From assembly GCA_020057015.1 (NCBI GenBank), contig JAGVGS010000038.1, forward strand, positions 1 through 8,103: a DNA stretch of 8,103 nucleotides, given 5' to 3'. The translations under genes were made by a program, and so were the position numbers. Positions 5,419 to 8,103 of this stretch are shown one piece after another (positions within the stretch are counted from its first letter, which is position 1; every line of letters begins with the position of its first letter). The notes beneath the pieces are model-generated. The model was not told where the DNA came from and did not search any database. It was given only the letters and a program-made list of their open reading frames with translations. This DNA comes from Candidatus Omnitrophota bacterium (GTDB lineage: Bacteria > Omnitrophota > Gorgyraeia > Aquiviventales > Aquiviventaceae).

Positions 5419-6765
5419 ATGCGCTGGAAGACCACGGCAGGGCTGCTGATCGCCACGGTCGGCATCGGGACGTATATTTCGCTCTACGAACAGCGGCAGC
5501 CCACCCCGGAAGGTCGAGCGCGCCAAGCCAAAGTCCTTCTGAGTATTCCTCCTGAGGACGTCACGCAACTCGCGATCACGCAACCGCTGGGAGCGCTCAC
5601 CTTCGCGCGACTGGCCCCAGGCTGGCGGATGAGCCCTGGCGACTACCGAGCCGACACGGATGTGGTCGAGGCCTTTCTTTCGCGCGTGCGGCGGCTCAGC
5701 GCCGAGCGCCTCCTCCTGCCGGCCAAGGACCAACCGCTGGATCTGAAAACCTACGGACTGGATCCGGCCCTGATCACGCTCACGCTGACGACGGCGACGG
5801 CGACCTCCACGCTGCTCTTGGGCGAGCCCACCGCCGTAGGCGGCAATCGCTACGCCAAGATCGCTGATCAGCCAGCGGTCGGCATCATCACGAGCCAGCT
5901 CTTCGATGAGCTCAACAAACCGGTAGAAGACTTCCGGGACCGCCGGCTCGTGCGCCTGGAGAGCTGGAACGTGCAGCAAGCCGAGTGGCGCAGCGCCTCG
6001 GCGACGTTCAGCCTAGTGCGTGAGGACACGGCTTGGCGCCTGATTGCCCCCTTTGAGGACCGCGCTGACAGCGTCGAAGTCACCACCTGGCTCAATAAAG
6101 CGGTGTTCCTGCGCAGCCAGCGCTTCTTGCCGGCCCTGCTTGAGGGCGCGCCTGATCCGGCAGGTTTTGACAAGCCCGAAGCCACGCTCGTGCTGCAGCC
6201 CAAGGAAGCCGCAGGCCCTGCCCTCACGCTCACGTTTGGCAAGCCGTTGGCCGAGGATGCCACCCTGCGCTACGCGCAGCGCAGCGACGAGCCGCACCGC
6301 TATGCCGTGGCGGTCGCCGATGTGGAGGCCCTGTTGCGCGATCCGCATGGGCTGCGCTCCACCTTGTGCTTTGACGCCATCTCGCCGAGCCAAGTGGCCA
6401 AGATTGAGATCCTGCATGAGGGTGCTACGCAGACGTGGGAGCAGAAGGACGGGGCCTGGGTCTCGGCTGCTGGCGAACCGGTACCAGATAAGACGCCGGT
6501 GGAGCAATGGCTGGGCCAAGTTACTGAGGCGCGCTTCAGCGGTTTTGTGGAAGAAGATATGAAGGCGCTGAATCGCTACGGGCTGAACCCTCCGGAAGGA
6601 CGCGTGAGCCTCTGGCGGCAGGGCGAGGAGACGCCGCAACAACTCTTGGTGGGCAAACTGATTAAGGGCACCACGAATCGCTACGCGCAGGCAGCCGACC
6701 GGCCGGCGGTGGTACGCATTCCGGAAGACGTAGCCGCTTTGCTCAAACCTACCTGGATTCAATAA
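5419..6765 (+). CDS. Membrane-anchored DUF4340 protein with three tandem repeat units
   Basis: This 448-residue protein starts with an N-terminal hydrophobic helix (about 6-22) that probably anchors it to the inner membrane, leaving the rest in the periplasm. The body contains three copies of one module, about residues 46-178, 181-316 and 318-446. Each holds a lysine- or glutamate-rich strand region ending in a W-R/W-V strand, a segment predicted as a helix (VEAFLSRVRRL; VTTWLNKAVFL; VEQWLGQVTEA), then strands and a closing motif (RYAKIADQPAV; RYAQRSDEPHRYAV; RYAQAADRPAVV) and a final helix near LNKP, LRDP or LKPTW. Repeats 1 and 3 also share YGLDP/YGLNP. DUF4340 proteins are known companions of GldG-type ABC modules, but their biochemical role is unknown. 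The start ATG lies 11 bases after the GldG-like stop, with GAAGA directly before it. The 3' end overlaps the convergent phosphatidyltransferase gene by 17 bases. Confidence 0.87.
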   Translation: MRWKTTAGLLIATVGIGTYISLYEQRQPTPEGRARQAKVLLSIPPEDVTQLAITQPLGALTFARLAPGWRMSPGDYRADTDVVEAFLSRVRRLSAERLLLPAKDQPLDLKTYGLDPALITLTLTTATATSTLLLGEPTAVGGNRYAKIADQPAVGIITSQLFDELNKPVEDFRDRRLVRLESWNVQQAEWRSASATFSLVREDTAWRLIAPFEDRADSVEVTTWLNKAVFLRSQRFLPALLEGAPDPAGFDKPEATLVLQPKEAAGPALTLTFGKPLAEDATLRYAQRSDEPHRYAVAVADVEALLRDPHGLRSTLCFDAISPSQVAKIEILHEGATQTWEQKDGAWVSAAGEPVPDKTPVEQWLGQVTEARFSGFVEEDMKALNRYGLNPPEGRVSLWRQGEETPQQLLVGKLIKGTTNRYAQAADRPAVVRIPEDVAALLKPTWIQ

Positions 6766-7357
6766 ACCGCTTGGCCCGAATGATGCGCTGCAGCACGGTG
6801 GCGTGCGACAGCACCGCCAGCCCCACCAGCGCCCACCAGCAGAGGTCACGGCCCAGCACGCGCCAGCCCAGCCATTCGCTTGCGGCAAAACCACCCAGCA
6901 ACAGCACGAGGCGCTCGGTGCGCTCCATCAGGTCGGGCCATTCTTGGTTGCCCACCGGCACTTCCATCGCTGCGCGGGCCTTCGTGTAGCTAATCAGCAG
7001 CGCCCCAGCCAACACCACCATCCCCAGCGCCCAATAGCCGGTAGCCGCCGCCACCGTCAGCACGAGCAGGCTGTCGACATACCGGTCGCAGACCGCATCG
7101 AGGTACGCGCCGAGCTTCGTGACCCGACCGGCGGCGCGCGCCACGGCGCCATCCAACCCGTCAAACGCCGCCACCACCCCGACCACCACGCAAAATGGCC
7201 CGATCGCTCGCGTGCGCAGGAACCACCAGCAGACGAGCGCGGTGAGCACCGGGGTGGCGAGGGTCAACGCGGTAGGAGACACTCCCGCTTGGGCGAGCGC
7301 TTTGGCCAAGGGGGCGAGCAGCGCGCTGAAGAATCCTTTGTGCCGAGTGGTGAGCAC
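6749..7357 (-). CDS. CDP-alcohol phosphatidyltransferase family protein
   Basis: This 202-residue integral membrane enzyme transfers a phosphatidyl group from a CDP-linked lipid to an alcohol such as glycerol-phosphate or inositol-phosphate. The full family motif is intact: Asp66, Asp69-Gly70, Ala73-Arg74, eight residues, Gly83, three residues, Asp87, three residues, Asp91. These residues bind two metal ions and the CDP group. About six hydrophobic segments surround it. SYTKARA (123-129) and MERTERLVLL (144-153) resemble positions conserved in the phosphatidylinositol-phosphate/archaetidylinositol-phosphate synthase branch, so an inositol-phosphate-type acceptor is possible. PgsA or another head-group enzyme remains an alternative. 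The start is GTG at 7357, 14 bases after the FKBP stop, with no strong ribosome site, so it is probably co-transcribed with FKBP and coupled to it. The stop codon lies inside the end of the opposite DUF4340 gene. Confidence 0.9.
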   Translation of the reverse strand: MLTTRHKGFFSALLAPLAKALAQAGVSPTALTLATPVLTALVCWWFLRTRAIGPFCVVVGVVAAFDGLDGAVARAAGRVTKLGAYLDAVCDRYVDSLLVLTVAAATGYWALGMVVLAGALLISYTKARAAMEVPVGNQEWPDLMERTERLVLLLGGFAASEWLGWRVLGRDLCWWALVGLAVLSHATVLQRIIRAKRFIESR

Positions 7358-7371
7358 GGCAACTGCGCTGT

Positions 7372-7935
7372 TTAGCGTGCCGGAGCCGGCTTGACGTCGG
7401 CCACCGTCACATTGAAATGCAGCGTCTTGCCGGCCAGCGGGTGGTTCAAATCCAGCACTACGCTCTCGGCCTTGAGCTCCTTGATGGTGGCGGCAAATCC
7501 TTCGCCATCAGGGGTCTGACCGCGCAGCGCCATGCCCACGGTCGGGGCCACGTCGGTGGGCAATTGCGCCTTGGGGATCTCGACCACCGCCGAGGGATCC
7601 ACCACGCCGTAGCCCTGCTCCGGGTTGATGGTGACCTCTTTGCGATCGCCCACGCGCAGCCCGGTGAGGGCCTGCTCCAGGCCGGGAATGATTTGGCCGC
7701 TGCCATGGATGTAGTGCAGCGGGGCTTTGCCCTCGCTCGAGTCGACGACAGCGCCGTCCACAGTCAGTGTGTACTCGATGGCAACATCCATGGACTCGGC
7801 AATCGCCGGGGACTCGAGCGCTTGACTGACTGGAGGCATGGCAGGCTCTCCCTCTGCTGCGGCCATGGCACTGCAAGTCAACGTCCAGGCGCTAGCCAGG
7901 CAGGCCGCACAGCGGGCCCATCGTAGGATGCTCAC
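7372..7935 (-). CDS. Secreted SlyD-like FKBP-type peptidyl-prolyl cis-trans isomerase
   Basis: The frame is open from a TTG at 7968, but the GTG at 7935 is the likely start. GGAG lies six bases before it (7945-7942), and the predicted transcription start is near 7970. The protein is then 187 residues. It has a signal peptide (basic MSILRWAR, hydrophobic core, Ala-rich end near residue 27), placing it in the periplasm. The FKBP domain shows the SlyD pattern: VDSSEG, then HYIHGSGQIIPGLEQALTGL and VGDRKEVTINPEQGYG (about 65-110), an inserted chaperone (IF) flap (about 111-158), and LDLNHPLAGKTLHFNVTV (161-178) closing the fold. The metal-binding His/Cys-rich tail of cytoplasmic SlyD is absent. 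The role would be proline isomerisation and chaperone action on exported proteins. It is first in a two-gene unit with the phosphatidyltransferase. Family call secure, export likely. Confidence 0.92.
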   Translation of the reverse strand: MSILRWARCAACLASAWTLTCSAMAAAEGEPAMPPVSQALESPAIAESMDVAIEYTLTVDGAVVDSSEGKAPLHYIHGSGQIIPGLEQALTGLRVGDRKEVTINPEQGYGVVDPSAVVEIPKAQLPTDVAPTVGMALRGQTPDGEGFAATIKELKAESVVLDLNHPLAGKTLHFNVTVADVKPAPAR

Positions 7936-7941
7936 AGCAGT

Positions 7942-7945
7942 CTCC
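7942..7945 (-). promoter_or_regulatory. Ribosome binding site that fixes the FKBP start
   Basis: GGAG on the minus strand sits six bases before the GTG at 7935. This is the clearest Shine-Dalgarno sequence in the window and argues for the shorter 187-residue FKBP rather than a start at the upstream TTG (7968). Confidence 0.7.
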
Positions 7946-7976
7946 AGGTTGTCGTTCGCAGCATGCAATCTTGCCT

Positions 7977-8005
7977 ACCTTAGCCCAATCTCCCGAGAGA
8001 ATCAA
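7977..8005 (-). promoter_or_regulatory. Sigma-70-like promoter of the FKBP/phosphatidyltransferase unit
   Basis: On the minus strand TTGATT (8005-8000, four of six consensus bases) is followed by a 17-base spacer and TAAGGT (7982-7977, three of six, keeping the key first, second and last bases). Transcription would start near 7970 and give a leader of about 35 bases to the GTG start. The imperfect palindrome TCTCGGGAGA lies in the spacer. Moderate match only. Confidence 0.45.
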
Positions 8006-8103
8006 GCGCCCCGCGCCAGGATGGTGCCGGCATTTGACGGGTGACGCGCGCGGGGCCCCCACGCCGGCCGCAGCCAACGACGCCGATAGTGCGGCGGGGC
8101 GAG

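Noticed and set aside
6013..6894. Open frame of 293 codons on the minus strand across the DUF4340 gene and the phosphatidyltransferase end
   Set aside because: Its composition is Arg/Gly-rich without domains, and it conflicts with two well-supported genes.
8002..8103. Possible C-terminal end of a minus-strand gene entering from the right edge (33 codons, stop TGA at 8004-8002)
   Set aside because: It is short, arginine- and proline-rich and unrecognisable, its stop lies in the FKBP promoter -35 box, and another minus frame is also open to the edge. Not enough to call a gene.

Overview
The window reads as chromosomal DNA from a diderm (Gram-negative-type) bacterium. It encodes a lipoprotein, a secreted trypsin-like protease, a secreted FKBP and an ABC transporter with membrane-anchored extracytoplasmic partners. 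Hand counts of sampled 60-base lines give about 65-75% G+C over most of it. Promoters match the sigma-70 consensus well. The lineage cannot be fixed from the sequence; genes of these kinds occur in Nitrospirota, Deltaproteobacteria-like groups and other deep diderm phyla. I see no rRNA, tRNA, CRISPR array, insertion sequence or phage gene.

Layout. (1) Positions 1-2211, minus strand: a three-gene run read right to left. It holds a small glycine-zipper lipoprotein, a periplasmic trypsin-like protease fused to about eight TPR repeats, and the start of a single-pass membrane protein cut by the window edge. The protease/TPR gene is distinctly lower in G+C (about 48-53%) than everything around it. 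(2) Positions 2212-2294: a compact divergent control region. Two sigma-70 promoters lie back to back and share one TTGACAA block as their -35 element, and a perfect 12-bp tandem repeat covers the predicted start of the minus transcript. (3) Positions 2295-6765, plus strand: a tight four-gene operon encoding an ABC ATPase, an ABC-2 permease, a GldG-like membrane-anchored protein and a DUF4340 protein with three tandem repeat units. This is the GldA/GldF/GldG-type transporter module plus its usual DUF4340 companion; its substrate outside Bacteroidetes is unknown. (4) Positions 6749-7935, minus strand: a two-gene unit with its own promoter, encoding a secreted SlyD-like FKBP prolyl isomerase and a CDP-alcohol phosphatidyltransferase. 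The latter converges on the DUF4340 gene and overlaps its end by 17 bp. (5) Positions 7969-8103: the promoter of unit 4 and a GC-rich stretch with no supported gene.

Taken together the genes concern the cell envelope: export or envelope remodelling (ABC module), proteolysis and protein assembly outside the cytoplasm (protease/TPR, FKBP), outer-membrane or periplasmic anchoring (lipoprotein) and phospholipid head-group synthesis. The best candidates for something little described are the ABC/GldG/triple-DUF4340 module and the shared -35 divergent promoter with its tandem repeat.
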